IMG/VR virus record: IMGVR_UViG_3300027852_000096
Location: 1 to 39,143 of that record
DNA from: a virus
Reading direction: 5' to 3' (one strand)
DNA length: 39,143 bases
The position numbers and the translations under genes were made by a program. This document shows positions 1 to 9,247 of this stretch, piece after piece (position 1 is the stretch's first letter; the number at the start of each line of letters is the position of its first letter). Under the pieces are notes generated by a model, which was given only the letters and a program-made list of their open reading frames with translations, was not told the DNA's origin and searched no databases.

Positions 1-2
1 GC

Positions 3-545
3 ATGTATGCTGGCTTCTTCTTGCCATTCGCACTTGGAACTGAATATCCATTCCCGCTTGCTATTATTGCAAGCTATCCTGAGATGGCTCTTCCTAGTGT
101 AGCTAATGCTCGTAATGCCTTTATCGCTGATCCGGGTGAAGGTGCAGCTAAGTATCGCAGACGTACTTCGGAGTCATGGCGAGATATTGAGAACCACCAG
201 ACCTCCTCTAGTAATCATAAGCCCTCAGTTGGTCAGCGATGCTTTATGTGGCCATATAAAACTGGTAGAGGTTTTGCTCTTGGGAGTGATACCGCTGATA
301 ATTGGAACTATGGTGGAATCGAGAAGATGGTTGAGAACCATGAGAATGAATCGCCGCTCTTTCAATGCCACATTATAGATATGTTGGATGATACAGTGGT
401 TGGTGCATTAGAAGGTGTCCACGCAACTTCTGGGTTTAATCGGTCGGTTGAACAGGTTGTGACTATTGATGCACAAGATTATATCTTGTTCCAGCGAGTC
501 TTTAGAAGTAATCCTGGTGACTTCATGGCTATAGAGGAGACCTAA
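3..545 (+). CDS. Virion structural protein, probably 5'-truncated
   Basis: The frame is open to the left edge of the window, so the ATG at position 3 may be internal and the gene may start outside. The visible 180 residues have no signal peptide or membrane segment. They are rich in Asn, Ser and aromatic residues, as is common in virion proteins, and I recognise no catalytic motif. The stop is followed after one base by the next ATG at 547, whose SD (GAGGAGA) lies in the last codons of this gene, so the two are co-translated. The position just upstream of the tail-tip genes suggests a structural or tail-associated role, but this is inference from context only. Confidence 0.6.
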   Translation: MYAGFFLPFALGTEYPFPLAIIASYPEMALPSVANARNAFIADPGEGAAKYRRRTSESWRDIENHQTSSSNHKPSVGQRCFMWPYKTGRGFALGSDTADNWNYGGIEKMVENHENESPLFQCHIIDMLDDTVVGALEGVHATSGFNRSVEQVVTIDAQDYILFQRVFRSNPGDFMAIEET

Positions 546-546
546 C

Positions 547-1566
547 ATGTCTTATACACTTACATCTGCAACCGACTGGCGTGATTTACTGGATAAGATC
601 TCTACCTTTGTGGTAGCGGATAGTTGGACTGAAGAATATGATAATGGTAGCTCTACAGATAAACAGATAGCTTTCTCTAAGGGTAACTGCCATATTGCTA
701 TTGGTGAACAAGCTAGCCAAAACCCACTGACACCACAGACGGGTTGGTCAGATGCTAGACTGTACTCAGCACTTGGAACTAGTATTAATACTGGAAACCA
801 ATACTTCTATGGTCACCCAGGATCCCCAGTTACTGGAGTAACTGATATAGAGAGAGTGATTCTCAATGATCTAGCTGCTGCGCTTTCTAATGTGTGGCTT
901 TTCTCTGGCCCAGGTACAGGCCCTGATTACTGTCATGTGGTAATGCAGACTGCTGGCGACCGCTATTCACACTTTAGCTTTGGTGAACTAGACCCACTCG
1001 GAATGTCAACACCCGATGTAGGATACCTGTGTTCTATGTACTACGAGTTCTGGCCTAATGGTACAGCCAACAATCCAACGGATGCTAGTCACAGGTATGG
1101 CCACTTTTGTGATAATACCAATGCCCAAGTTAATATCCTGGCAAATACTCTTCCAGCTAGCGGGTTTCCAAGTGCTGGAGTACTGGTAGATGATGATCTT
1201 ACCCAGACCTTCACAATTGGAGATCAAGACAGTGATCATTATGCATCCTTGAGTGGTAAATTTCTCGACTTCTTCTTACCTGTTTCAAATCAACTTGTAA
1301 CTGGTGGAACTGCACTACACCCAATTCCCGTCTTCTGTCAAAGTTCTGACAATATCACTCACTGCTTCTTAGGCATCTTACCAGGGGTTAGGTTAGTTGA
1401 TATCTCAAACCACACGCCAGGATCTTCACTAACCTTTGGAAGTGAAGAGTGGGTGGTATTCCCCTTTAAGCGAAAGGGAATTGCCGACAATCTAAATATC
1501 GGTAGTGACCCCCAGGATGATGCCAATACTTTGTCTTACGGACTAGCCTACAAGAAAAACACCTAA
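547..1566 (+). CDS. Virion structural protein upstream of the tail-tip module
   Basis: This 339-residue protein starts at an ATG 6-8 bases after GAGGAGA. There is no signal peptide or membrane segment; composition is rich in Gly, Ser, Asn, Thr and aromatic residues, suggesting a beta-rich virion component. The C-terminal part (about 280-335) has a Phe-Gly-Ser-Glu-Glu-Trp stretch followed by Phe-Pro-Phe-Lys-Arg-Lys, a pattern I associate with the ends of uncharacterised siphovirus structural proteins encoded next to DUF2163-type tail genes. It lies between another virion gene and the 554-residue tail protein, all in one late transcript. The exact role (tail, head-tail or decoration) cannot be told from the sequence. 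Confidence 0.65.
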   Translation: MSYTLTSATDWRDLLDKISTFVVADSWTEEYDNGSSTDKQIAFSKGNCHIAIGEQASQNPLTPQTGWSDARLYSALGTSINTGNQYFYGHPGSPVTGVTDIERVILNDLAAALSNVWLFSGPGTGPDYCHVVMQTAGDRYSHFSFGELDPLGMSTPDVGYLCSMYYEFWPNGTANNPTDASHRYGHFCDNTNAQVNILANTLPASGFPSAGVLVDDDLTQTFTIGDQDSDHYASLSGKFLDFFLPVSNQLVTGGTALHPIPVFCQSSDNITHCFLGILPGVRLVDISNHTPGSSLTFGSEEWVVFPFKRKGIADNLNIGSDPQDDANTLSYGLAYKKNT

Positions 1567-1574
1567 GGAGCTAT

Positions 1575-3239
1575 ATGGCTGATGCAATGCTAGAGCTCTT
1601 TGGAGGCAATTCATCTGATAACCCTCTAATTAGTGCAGCAATAGAAGACACCTGCGAGTATGGTGAAATTCTTAGTGGCGGTAGTCTAGGTGCTATCTCC
1701 ACCCCATCAGTACCAGCACTTTCAGGTGTTGATGGAGCTATAGTTTATGGCGATTATGGTGAGATCTACTTTAGAGTCTGGGCAATACCTGGCCTTCTAA
1801 ATCCAATCAATCCTGGTAGAAATGTGAACATCCCATTTACTCTGTGGAATGCCTATACTGTACAAAATAGCCTAACTACTATTGGTGGGTCAGGTCAAGA
1901 TGGTTTATCAACTGATATTACTACACCAGAAGTTTTTGAACCAGTTGAAGACCGTGAGTTCAATATTCAGATTGGTGATGATGCACCATTCACTATCTCT
2001 GCTGACTTCATCTTTACCTTTACTTATAATATTGTAACTTTACTCTTTGAAGTTGATGTCATTGATTGGCTACATGAGATTCCCGATCATCCTGTCCAAG
2101 AAACTTGGGAATGGCTAACTGATGTTATTCAATCTGTTGATGGCTCTGAGCAACGAATCAGTATCAGAACTCAGCCAAGACGACAGATTCAATTTACTAT
2201 TCTACTCAAAGATGATGAAGATCGAGAACGTGAATTAAGGCGTTGGTTTGAGATTATGGCTGCTACTACAGTCATCCCCTTCTACCAATATACCACCCGA
2301 ATTACACAGGATAGTGTTATTACCGATACTAAGATCTACTTTGATCCCGCGAGAACTGATGTACGTGCAGACGAGAAGGTAATTATCTATCACCCACAGG
2401 ATGACACCTCATTTCCCTTAATGCTCAGCACTGTGGTAGCTGATGGTGCAACGCTTGACCCCCTAACCTATAATGTCTATGAGGGTGATTTAATCGCCCC
2501 AGCCTTTGAGTCTAGATTGAACAATCGTACTGGACCACAGATGACTACTGTAGCTGGCCAGCTGACTATTAAAGCTGAGGTATCAGAGTATCGGGATGAC
2601 TTCGATAGGCCAGGTAGTATAGCCAGTATTACTACATTTGATAGTTTAGATGTTATGGACAGAATCCCAAGAGCCAGGGAATTTGTTGATGAAATAGTTG
2701 ACATTCAGCCAGTAATCATTGATAATGAAAGTGGCATCATAGACCGCAGTAGTACATTGCTTCATGCCGCTATCGATGGAAGTCGTAAATGGATCTTCAA
2801 TCGAAAGACCAATCCCACAGAGATGGATTACTGGCGAGATTTCTTAACTGCCAGAAATGGCAGACGCGGATCATTTCTAATTCCAACATGGCGAGAGGAT
2901 CTTTTCCTCGACTCAAACCCGTCGGCTGGTGCACTACAATTCTATGTAGAGGGATTAGACTATGTGAATCGATATGCCGATTTCGATACCTACCAGCGAT
3001 TCCAACTAATCAATCCAGATGGAGATATCGAATACAGAAAGCTTTCGGTTGCCGAGGCGGCATCTGGAGGTCTAACTCTCATCACACTAACAACTGCATT
3101 ACCAATAATCGCAGCATGGAGCAGCGGTTTTACTATCTCATTCTTACATCAAGTAAGATTAAACTCAGACCAAGTTCGATTAACCCATGGGCCAATGGCT
3201 ACGGAGATTGAACTCTCAATCAGAACAGTTGATGGATAA
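1575..3239 (+). CDS. Large tail-tip-associated protein (distal tail region)
   Basis: 554 residues, started by ATG 4 bases after AAGGAG. There is no membrane segment or signal peptide. The sequence alternates beta-type segments and contains a Phe-Leu-Ile-Pro-Thr-Trp motif near residue 440, which I recall from tail proteins encoded immediately upstream of BR0599/DUF2163 proteins in siphoviruses of Gram-negative hosts. Gene order (this gene, gpL-like protein, hub/fibre protein) mirrors the lambda M-L-K-I-J block in a reduced form. I therefore infer a distal-tail or baseplate-like role in joining the tail tube to the tip. No enzymatic motif is seen. The codon use is AT-leaning and uniform with its neighbours. 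Confidence 0.65.
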   Translation: MADAMLELFGGNSSDNPLISAAIEDTCEYGEILSGGSLGAISTPSVPALSGVDGAIVYGDYGEIYFRVWAIPGLLNPINPGRNVNIPFTLWNAYTVQNSLTTIGGSGQDGLSTDITTPEVFEPVEDREFNIQIGDDAPFTISADFIFTFTYNIVTLLFEVDVIDWLHEIPDHPVQETWEWLTDVIQSVDGSEQRISIRTQPRRQIQFTILLKDDEDRERELRRWFEIMAATTVIPFYQYTTRITQDSVITDTKIYFDPARTDVRADEKVIIYHPQDDTSFPLMLSTVVADGATLDPLTYNVYEGDLIAPAFESRLNNRTGPQMTTVAGQLTIKAEVSEYRDDFDRPGSIASITTFDSLDVMDRIPRAREFVDEIVDIQPVIIDNESGIIDRSSTLLHAAIDGSRKWIFNRKTNPTEMDYWRDFLTARNGRRGSFLIPTWREDLFLDSNPSAGALQFYVEGLDYVNRYADFDTYQRFQLINPDGDIEYRKLSVAEAASGGLTLITLTTALPIIAAWSSGFTISFLHQVRLNSDQVRLTHGPMATEIELSIRTVDG

Positions 3240-3242
3240 CTA

Positions 3243-4052
3243 ATGAGCTACGATACATATGAGGAAAGTGTACAGAGTGGCGCACCCATTGAAGGGTTTG
3301 AGTTTGTTGGTAGCTTTACTACATATCGATATACTAGTTCTCAGGTAGATGTTGATATCTTTAGTCAGACCTATACAGCTATTGCTATTGAGCGTAATGC
3401 TGTAAAAGCTACTACTCAGAATGATGATGGTGGGGATCTTGAAGTAACAGTACCATATGATATTCCGCTGGTGGAGGACTATGCATATTCTAAAGCCCCA
3501 CCTAATCTAACACTAGAGATTGTAAGATTTCATGAGGGAACCGACCCTGTAACTGATTGGGTGACCATTTGGAAAGGAATTGTAACTAATTTCTCAGTAA
3601 GTGGTAGAATCTGTAAGATCAGGATTCCAAGTATCTTTTCTGTGGTGCTACGTGGTGAATTACCTAATGTATATTACCAAGGCCCCTGTAATCACCGGCT
3701 ATATGACTCAAGATGCGGTTTAACTGCAACTTCATATCGTACTCAGAGTACTATTACAGCTATTGATGGTAATGAGATTACTGTAGCTGCTGATGGTGTA
3801 GATGATGGCCATCTAGTTGGTGGAGAGTTAGTCGATACTACACAGAGTGAACGTCGATTGGTGATCTCGAATATAGCTAATGTCCTGACACTTAACTTCC
3901 CATTCTACGGTGCTGAAGTTGGAGATTCAGTAGATATGTATGCTGGCTGTGATCATTCGTTTGCTACCTGTGGAACGAAGTTCTCTAACCAGGAGATGTT
4001 TGGAGGCTTTCCTTTCATTCCAGGCATCAATCCATTCGAGGGTGATATATGA
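3243..4052 (+). CDS. gpL-like tail-tip protein (BR0599/DUF2163 family) with candidate Fe-S motif
   Basis: 269 residues. The C-terminal end, with a Cys-Gly-Thr-Lys-Phe-x-Asn stretch and a Gly-Gly-Phe-Pro-Phe-Ile-Pro-Gly motif, is characteristic of the BR0599 C-terminal domain; the first half is DUF2163-like. Four cysteines occur as C149-x8-C158 and C236-x6-C243. Lambda gpL coordinates a [4Fe-4S] cluster with pairs of the same spacing (C-x8-C and C-x6-C, from memory), so this protein probably holds a cluster in the tail tip. It is a component of the tail tip complex, acting during tail assembly and DNA ejection. The stop overlaps the start of the hub protein (ATGA). No good SD is visible at the ATG, so it may rely on coupling to the gene upstream. 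Confidence 0.82.
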   Translation: MSYDTYEESVQSGAPIEGFEFVGSFTTYRYTSSQVDVDIFSQTYTAIAIERNAVKATTQNDDGGDLEVTVPYDIPLVEDYAYSKAPPNLTLEIVRFHEGTDPVTDWVTIWKGIVTNFSVSGRICKIRIPSIFSVVLRGELPNVYYQGPCNHRLYDSRCGLTATSYRTQSTITAIDGNEITVAADGVDDGHLVGGELVDTTQSERRLVISNIANVLTLNFPFYGAEVGDSVDMYAGCDHSFATCGTKFSNQEMFGGFPFIPGINPFEGDI

Positions 4053-7000
4053 TATGGCTAACGCTCTCATTGTTTGTAGTTAGTTTTTTTCTATCATATC
4101 TACTAACGCCAAGCCCAGATGCTGAGAATGTTAGAGCTGGGACACTTGATGATCTCAATTTTCCACAGGCAGATGAAGGAAGCCCAGTTGCATTACTGTT
4201 TGGTAGGTGTAAACTCAAGTCTCCGCATGTTCTATGGTATGGAGACTTTACCTCCTCAGCCGTTCGGAAAAAGGTTAAGACTGGGCTATTTAGTTCTAAA
4301 CGAGTAACAACTGGATATAAGTATTATGTTGGTCTACATCTTGGATTAGCCATAGGTCCAAATGTGAGGATTCGTAAGATTCAGTTGGGCAAGTACACGT
4401 TGTGGTCTGGTACAGCATCAGGCGATGGTAGCCTACTACAAGTCAATAAATCTGGGTTGTTTGGTGGCTCAGATCGTGGTGGCGGATTTGTTGGTGACAT
4501 TAGATTCTATAGCGGTGGTGACAGTCAATCTGAGAATGTTTATCTTGAAGGTCAGCTTGGGACTGTTCCTGCCTATAATAATGTAGCTCATCTAGTCTTT
4601 GAAAAACCATATATAGGTACAGCTCCAAGCCTACGAATTGCAAGTGTTGAGCTGGAACGATATCCCAATAATCTGGCATTAGCATCTGGTGTACAGCTTA
4701 TTAATGATGACCTAAATCCAGCTGAGATACTTTATGATATTCTTACTGATAATTGGGGTGGCCTAAACATAGACCCATATGACATTGATACAGCCTCTTT
4801 CCTTTCTGTGGCTATTACATTAGCCGATGAAGAAAATGGTATGAGTATATTGGTTACAAAGGCCAACAATGGTAAGAAGGTTATCGAAGAGGTTCTTAGA
4901 CAAATTGACGGCATTCTTTATCAGGATCCTGTGACAGGTAAAATGGTACTGCGACTAATCCGTGATGATTATGATGAAGCTACAATACCCCTACTTGATG
5001 AGACTCGTATTGCCGAGATTAGTAACTTCTCCCGTACAGCTTGGTCAGATACACTAAACCAGGTTAGAACTGTATTTACTGATAGACGTAGGGACTATGA
5101 AAAGGGCTCAGCGTTTATTCAAGATATGTCCAACATTGCAGTCCAAGATCAAGTACGAAGTACCACTATCTCCTTCCCAGGTTGTATGGAGCCTGCTCTT
5201 GCTAATCGCCTTGGTGCTCGTGAATTATCACAACTTGGAGTTCCGCTGGTACGTGCTACACTCAGGTTAAAACGGATTGATACTGTAGATCTACGGCCAG
5301 GTGATGTATTTAGAATGAATTGGGATGACTATGGTATTGAGGGTATGGTAATGAGGGTCCAGAAATTTAATATGGGTGAATTAACTGATGGTCGAGTAGT
5401 TCTCGAGGTTTTACAAGATTCGTTTGCTGATGCTAGTCCTATCTATGCTAACCCAGCAGACACAAGCTGGGCTGTACTTGATCGACCAGCTACAGATATT
5501 ACTGAGTTTACTGTATTTGAAAGCCCAAAATTCTTTGTGGATCAAGCTCTAGATATTGATGGTAGTGATAGCCCAGTAACAACCCACCTGTGGGCTTTAG
5601 CCCGTCCACCAGCATATGGTGAAGGCTATGATCTTATTACCTCTAATGATAGTTTTGTTGGTGAGATTACTACTGACTTAAGCCATGTTGAGTTTCCTAA
5701 CTCTGCTACTCTAGTTGAAGGTATCTATCAACAGATGGGACAGCCAACCGGTGAACTTACCAAAATTGTAATTGGTAATTTATACCCCGATGACTTTGAA
5801 CCATCATCTAGTAGTGAATCTGATATCCAGACTCATGGCTATAACCTTATCATGATCAATGGTGAGTTTATGGCCTTTGAAGGAGTCACTGATAATGGTG
5901 ATGGTACTTTTGATTTAGAAGATGTCCACCGAGCGCTCTTAGACTCTCCAATCGAAGACCATGCAATAGGAGATGCTGTCTATTTTATAGACAGCATTGA
6001 CTGGCTCAGTTTCAACAGTCGGGATTACCCCGGTACTTATGGCTATAAGCTACTATGCTTTACTGACCAGGACTCTCAAGATGAGAATGATGTCTCACAG
6101 TCTAACATTGTCTTTGCAGAGCGATATAAACGACCCTATGCCCCAGACTATATCACAGTTGATGGTGAACGAGCCCCATTTGCCATCATAGGTGTTACTG
6201 ATGTCGATGTAACCTTTAGAGCTCGTAACCGTCAAACTGATACCATAGTCTTCTATGATGATACCGCTGAAACTCCAGAAGGTAGTATTACCTATAATGC
6301 TTACTTTAAGATGGGTGGAACAGCGATCTCTAATAATTTAGGGGCTGCTGGTCCAACGATTAATCTTAGCGGACTGAGTGGAGCTGGGTGGGCTCGAGTT
6401 GAACTTGATTCTGTTCTTGACTCAGACCCAAGCCATGAAGCTGATGCTATCGAATTCTTCTATGCCAATTACGTGAGTCTAACATCAGAGCTAGTAACTG
6501 ATGGTGACTTCGAACTTTCGGGTGTCACTAACTGGACTAATGTAAGTGGTACTTTTGCAAAGTCAGCTACAAGTGATTATCACCCCTTATATCCAGAGGG
6601 TGATCAATACCTACATGCAACAGCTGATGGTAGTGAAGTCTACCAAGATATCACTGTCAGTTCATATCAAGGTCAGGCTGGGATCTTCAGGATCTTCCAC
6701 GGTAGTGAGAGCTCAGGTGATGAGAGCTCAGTTGTTATAGAACAACGAGACGGGGGTGGTCTACTTGATTCGATCACTGTACCAGCCTCCTCTGTGGATC
6801 CTGGTAAGTGGGAAGTTATTGATGTGGCAATTCCCATTCGCAGTGATTGCGCTACGTTACGAATCCGGTTGCTAGGCGACACAGGAGCTGCCTTTGAGGA
6901 ATGCTCATTCAAAGTAAATACCGTTACTCGTACTACTGCAATGACTGACTATGACAGTGTTACAGGAGTCACTGTTCAAAGTGCATATGGTCTACGTACT

Positions 7001-7762
7001 ATGGTCTCTACATACTCTGGGCCACTCATCAAGATTAGGGATACAGATGATGACACAGAGACTGACCTATACGCCGATATTGATGGCAATCTTGAAGCCT
7101 TCTACACAGTCGGTGAAGCACGAGTTGTAAAGCTTTATGACCAATCTGGTAGTGCTGCCCATCTTGAACCCTCCTTGGTAGCCAGACAACCACGATTACG
7201 TCACCAGCTATCTCCTACTGGTAGGTGTCACATTGAGTTTAATGAGACACTAAAAACTATGCTCAGTGACCCCACAACTGGTACTAGTCGTCCATATATG
7301 GATGCTAGGCCTAATGCTATCTTACTGGCTGGCCCACGAACTGCCTCGAGTAGTGATGGCTGGTTAGTAACTATCTGGCATGATACTGACACCGCTGATC
7401 CATACTACCGCTGGGGCCTTATTACAAAAGAGCCAGAGGCCTGGGAAGTTTCAGTAAATGGAACTAAGCGTAGTATCACTGGGGACCCAACCACAGGTAA
7501 TCATGTTTGGATTCTTGATTACCAGAACGGCGATGCCTACCAAAATGCTTACACGACTCCTGTGGATTCATGGACTGCCACTGATATTACATACCCTGAA
7601 GATACACTACTTGTTATAGGTCAGGGTGGAGGAGGGCTCTTCAATTGGGAGGGAGACTTCTACGAACTCTGTATCTATACTGGGAACATAGCTCAAGCTG
7701 AACGAAATTCGATGATGAACCAAGCTACTGATTACTGGTGGAATACCACAATTAGTAGCTGA
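4049..7762 (+). CDS. Tail hub / host-receptor-binding protein with carbohydrate-binding-like C-terminus
   Basis: 1237 residues. Residues 1-21 form a hydrophobic segment, and residues 25-90 match the start of the long tail proteins that follow DUF2163/BR0599 genes (gpJ analogues). The middle (about 300-650) fits a hub with fibronectin-like beta segments. Residues about 800-940 resemble a jelly-roll carbohydrate-binding module (start Asp-Gly-Asp-Phe-Glu, typical of galactose-binding-like folds). From about 950 to the end the sequence resembles the arabinofuranosidase-B/LamG type: an Ala-Tyr-Gly-Leu-Arg start, Gly-Pro-Leu-Ile-Lys-Ile-Arg, and Leu-Tyr-Asp-Gln-Ser-Gly near residue 1030. Function: forms the tail tip and probably binds surface sugar on the host. 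The start overlaps the upstream stop by 4 bases; GAGGG lies about 7 bases upstream. Confidence 0.8.
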   Translation: MIWLTLSLFVVSFFLSYLLTPSPDAENVRAGTLDDLNFPQADEGSPVALLFGRCKLKSPHVLWYGDFTSSAVRKKVKTGLFSSKRVTTGYKYYVGLHLGLAIGPNVRIRKIQLGKYTLWSGTASGDGSLLQVNKSGLFGGSDRGGGFVGDIRFYSGGDSQSENVYLEGQLGTVPAYNNVAHLVFEKPYIGTAPSLRIASVELERYPNNLALASGVQLINDDLNPAEILYDILTDNWGGLNIDPYDIDTASFLSVAITLADEENGMSILVTKANNGKKVIEEVLRQIDGILYQDPVTGKMVLRLIRDDYDEATIPLLDETRIAEISNFSRTAWSDTLNQVRTVFTDRRRDYEKGSAFIQDMSNIAVQDQVRSTTISFPGCMEPALANRLGARELSQLGVPLVRATLRLKRIDTVDLRPGDVFRMNWDDYGIEGMVMRVQKFNMGELTDGRVVLEVLQDSFADASPIYANPADTSWAVLDRPATDITEFTVFESPKFFVDQALDIDGSDSPVTTHLWALARPPAYGEGYDLITSNDSFVGEITTDLSHVEFPNSATLVEGIYQQMGQPTGELTKIVIGNLYPDDFEPSSSSESDIQTHGYNLIMINGEFMAFEGVTDNGDGTFDLEDVHRALLDSPIEDHAIGDAVYFIDSIDWLSFNSRDYPGTYGYKLLCFTDQDSQDENDVSQSNIVFAERYKRPYAPDYITVDGERAPFAIIGVTDVDVTFRARNRQTDTIVFYDDTAETPEGSITYNAYFKMGGTAISNNLGAAGPTINLSGLSGAGWARVELDSVLDSDPSHEADAIEFFYANYVSLTSELVTDGDFELSGVTNWTNVSGTFAKSATSDYHPLYPEGDQYLHATADGSEVYQDITVSSYQGQAGIFRIFHGSESSGDESSVVIEQRDGGGLLDSITVPASSVDPGKWEVIDVAIPIRSDCATLRIRLLGDTGAAFEECSFKVNTVTRTTAMTDYDSVTGVTVQSAYGLRTMVSTYSGPLIKIRDTDDDTETDLYADIDGNLEAFYTVGEARVVKLYDQSGSAAHLEPSLVARQPRLRHQLSPTGRCHIEFNETLKTMLSDPTTGTSRPYMDARPNAILLAGPRTASSSDGWLVTIWHDTDTADPYYRWGLITKEPEAWEVSVNGTKRSITGDPTTGNHVWILDYQNGDAYQNAYTTPVDSWTATDITYPEDTLLVIGQGGGGLFNWEGDFYELCIYTGNIAQAERNSMMNQATDYWWNTTISS

Positions 7763-7781
7763 TACTGGAAGTGAGGAAGTG

Positions 7782-8018
7782 ATGATTTTGTTATCGATTC
7801 TTAATACCCTAACAACTGGTGAGATGGTAACTGCGGCATCATTTATCTTTGGTGCTGGGGGTGTTTGGTTTCGTATGAGCTATTTTGGCAAGCAAGTAGA
7901 CTGCCTAGAAAAGCGAGTCGATTTAATGGATAAAACCATATCCAATGGACTTACAGAGAAGTTCATGTCACGGCGTGAATGTGAACTTATATCTAAGCAA
8001 GGTCACAGAGAAGAATAG
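7782..8018 (+). CDS. Small membrane protein of the lysis region (holin or spanin candidate)
   Basis: 78 residues from the ATG at 7782, with GAGGAA 3 bases upstream; a GTG at 7779 is the alternative start. Residues about 3-28 form a single hydrophobic segment (Leu-Leu-Ser-Ile-Leu-Asn, then Ala-Ala-Ser-Phe-Ile-Phe-Gly). The rest is a charged, amphipathic, coiled-coil-like tail. It lies directly after the tail genes and before a hydrolase and the endolysin. That position and architecture fit a class III-like holin, an inner-membrane spanin or a small accessory lysis protein. With one membrane segment and no lipoprotein box, I cannot choose between them. Confidence 0.6.
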   Translation: MILLSILNTLTTGEMVTAASFIFGAGGVWFRMSYFGKQVDCLEKRVDLMDKTISNGLTEKFMSRRECELISKQGHREE

Positions 8019-8027
8019 GAGGCTATC

Positions 8028-8672
8028 ATGCCTATGCTCAAAGGTAAGTACAAAGATCTAAGAAAACACATCCAGCCAGGCGATGTAATTGCCTTTGGCG
8101 GTAAGAGTCATACATCTGAGCTGATCAAGTGGTTCACCCGCAGCGGCGTCTCCCATGTCGGCGTGATCCTCCAGCGGAAGATCACTGGCTATGATAGTAA
8201 TGAATACTTTAACGAGGTCATCGAGTCTACCAGCCTCAACGGCAAGCGCGGTGTCCAGGTCAACCGGCTTTCCGACCGGCTAGAGCAGGACCCAGATGTC
8301 CAAATCTGGTGGTTGCCTTTGTCTCAGATTGCTCGCCAGAAACTTGATGCTGGTAGGTTCTTTGGCTTCTTGCTTGAGCAGAAGGGGAAGGATTACGACT
8401 TCATGCAGGCGGCAGGCTCGGCGATCGACTTCCTCGACAAGCTCGGCGGACCAGGCGCGAACCGCGAGGACTTCGACAAGTTCTTTTGCTCCGAACTCGT
8501 GGCCGCTGGCCTGGAGATCGGGCGCGTGCTGCCGGAGATCAACAGCAGTGAGGTCACTCCCATCGACCTGTGCCGCTTTAAGATCTTTACAGCCAACTAC
8601 TACCAGCTACAAGGGGACCGCCGTGAGATCTCAAGGTACAATTCTGTGGATCCTACAGGGTGGACTAACTAA
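8028..8672 (+). CDS. YiiX/YebB-type papain-like hydrolase (NlpC/P60 superfamily)
   Basis: 214 residues, with AGGAGG 5 bases before the ATG. The N-terminus has Gly-Asp-Val-Ile-Ala-Phe-Gly-Gly, then Ser-His-Val-Gly-Val-Ile with candidate catalytic His43. A Phe-Phe-Cys-Ser-Glu-Leu-Val motif gives candidate nucleophile Cys154. This His-before-Cys order is that of the permuted papain-like YiiX/YebB family (Pfam DUF830), which cleaves amide or thioester bonds. In phages such genes sit by the lysis cassette or tail, so a peptidoglycan or lipid substrate is possible. Between about 8100 and 8570 the third codon positions become strongly GC-rich, unlike both neighbouring genes. The stop overlaps the next start as TAATG, so translation is coupled. 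Confidence 0.75.
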   Translation: MPMLKGKYKDLRKHIQPGDVIAFGGKSHTSELIKWFTRSGVSHVGVILQRKITGYDSNEYFNEVIESTSLNGKRGVQVNRLSDRLEQDPDVQIWWLPLSQIARQKLDAGRFFGFLLEQKGKDYDFMQAAGSAIDFLDKLGGPGANREDFDKFFCSELVAAGLEIGRVLPEINSSEVTPIDLCRFKIFTANYYQLQGDRREISRYNSVDPTGWTN

Positions 8673-9247
8673 TGCCATTTAATAAAGCCATTGAGAAGAT
8701 TATTAATATTGAAGGTGGCTATGTCAATGATCCACAGGATTCTGGTGGTGAAACTATGGCTGGCATATCAAGAAGATACAATCCACAATGGGTGGGCTGG
8801 GAACTTGTGGACCAAGCTAAATCTACGAATCGGACCCCAACTGTAGAAGAGATGTGGCAATCAATCCATAAGTTTTACTTGGACCACTACTGGACTCCCA
8901 TTCGTGGTAATGAGCTTCTTAATGATGATGTCTCTCTTACCCTCTTTGATACCGCAGTTCATATGGGTACTTGCCGTGCTGGTCTTTATTTACAGCAGTC
9001 ATTAAACTTGTTAAATCGGGATAAGTTTAGTTGGCCTGAGATTCTGGAGGACGGTAGAATTGGTCCCGTCACAATAGCTACGCTGTCATTATGTCTGAAT
9101 GAGCCATTTGGTAGTCAACACCTCATTAACGTAATTCAGACTCTTCGTGGGATGCACTATATTCAGCGGGTAAGACAAAAGCCTTCACAAGAACGATATC
9201 TTCGTGGGTGGTTAAATAGGAGGCGAAAGCTTACTGGCGTTTCTTAG
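8672..9247 (+). CDS. Endolysin: GH108 lysozyme with C-terminal peptidoglycan-binding domain
   Basis: 191 residues. Residues 1-20 contain Ile-Glu-Gly-Gly-Tyr, the GH108 (ZliS-type, N-acetylmuramidase) catalytic motif, with Glu14 as the general acid. Asp-Ser-Gly-Gly-Glu-Thr-Met-Ala-Gly-Ile follows, as in this family. About residues 120-185 match the PG_binding_3 domain (Arg-Ile-Gly-Pro-Val-Thr-Ile, Arg-Gly-Trp-Leu-Asn-Arg-Arg). The length is typical for the family. There is no signal peptide, so a holin is needed for access to the wall. It is the last gene of the rightward late operon. Its 3' end overlaps a convergent 58-codon gene (9231-9407) by 17 bases. Confidence 0.92.
   Translation: MPFNKAIEKIINIEGGYVNDPQDSGGETMAGISRRYNPQWVGWELVDQAKSTNRTPTVEEMWQSIHKFYLDHYWTPIRGNELLNDDVSLTLFDTAVHMGTCRAGLYLQQSLNLLNRDKFSWPEILEDGRIGPVTIATLSLCLNEPFGSQHLINVIQTLRGMHYIQRVRQKPSQERYLRGWLNRRRKLTGVS

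Noticed and set aside
8296-8682. 128-residue open frame in another frame of the YiiX-type gene
   Set aside because: It is an Arg/Ser-rich by-product of the GC-rich patch with no SD; the real frame has the catalytic motifs.
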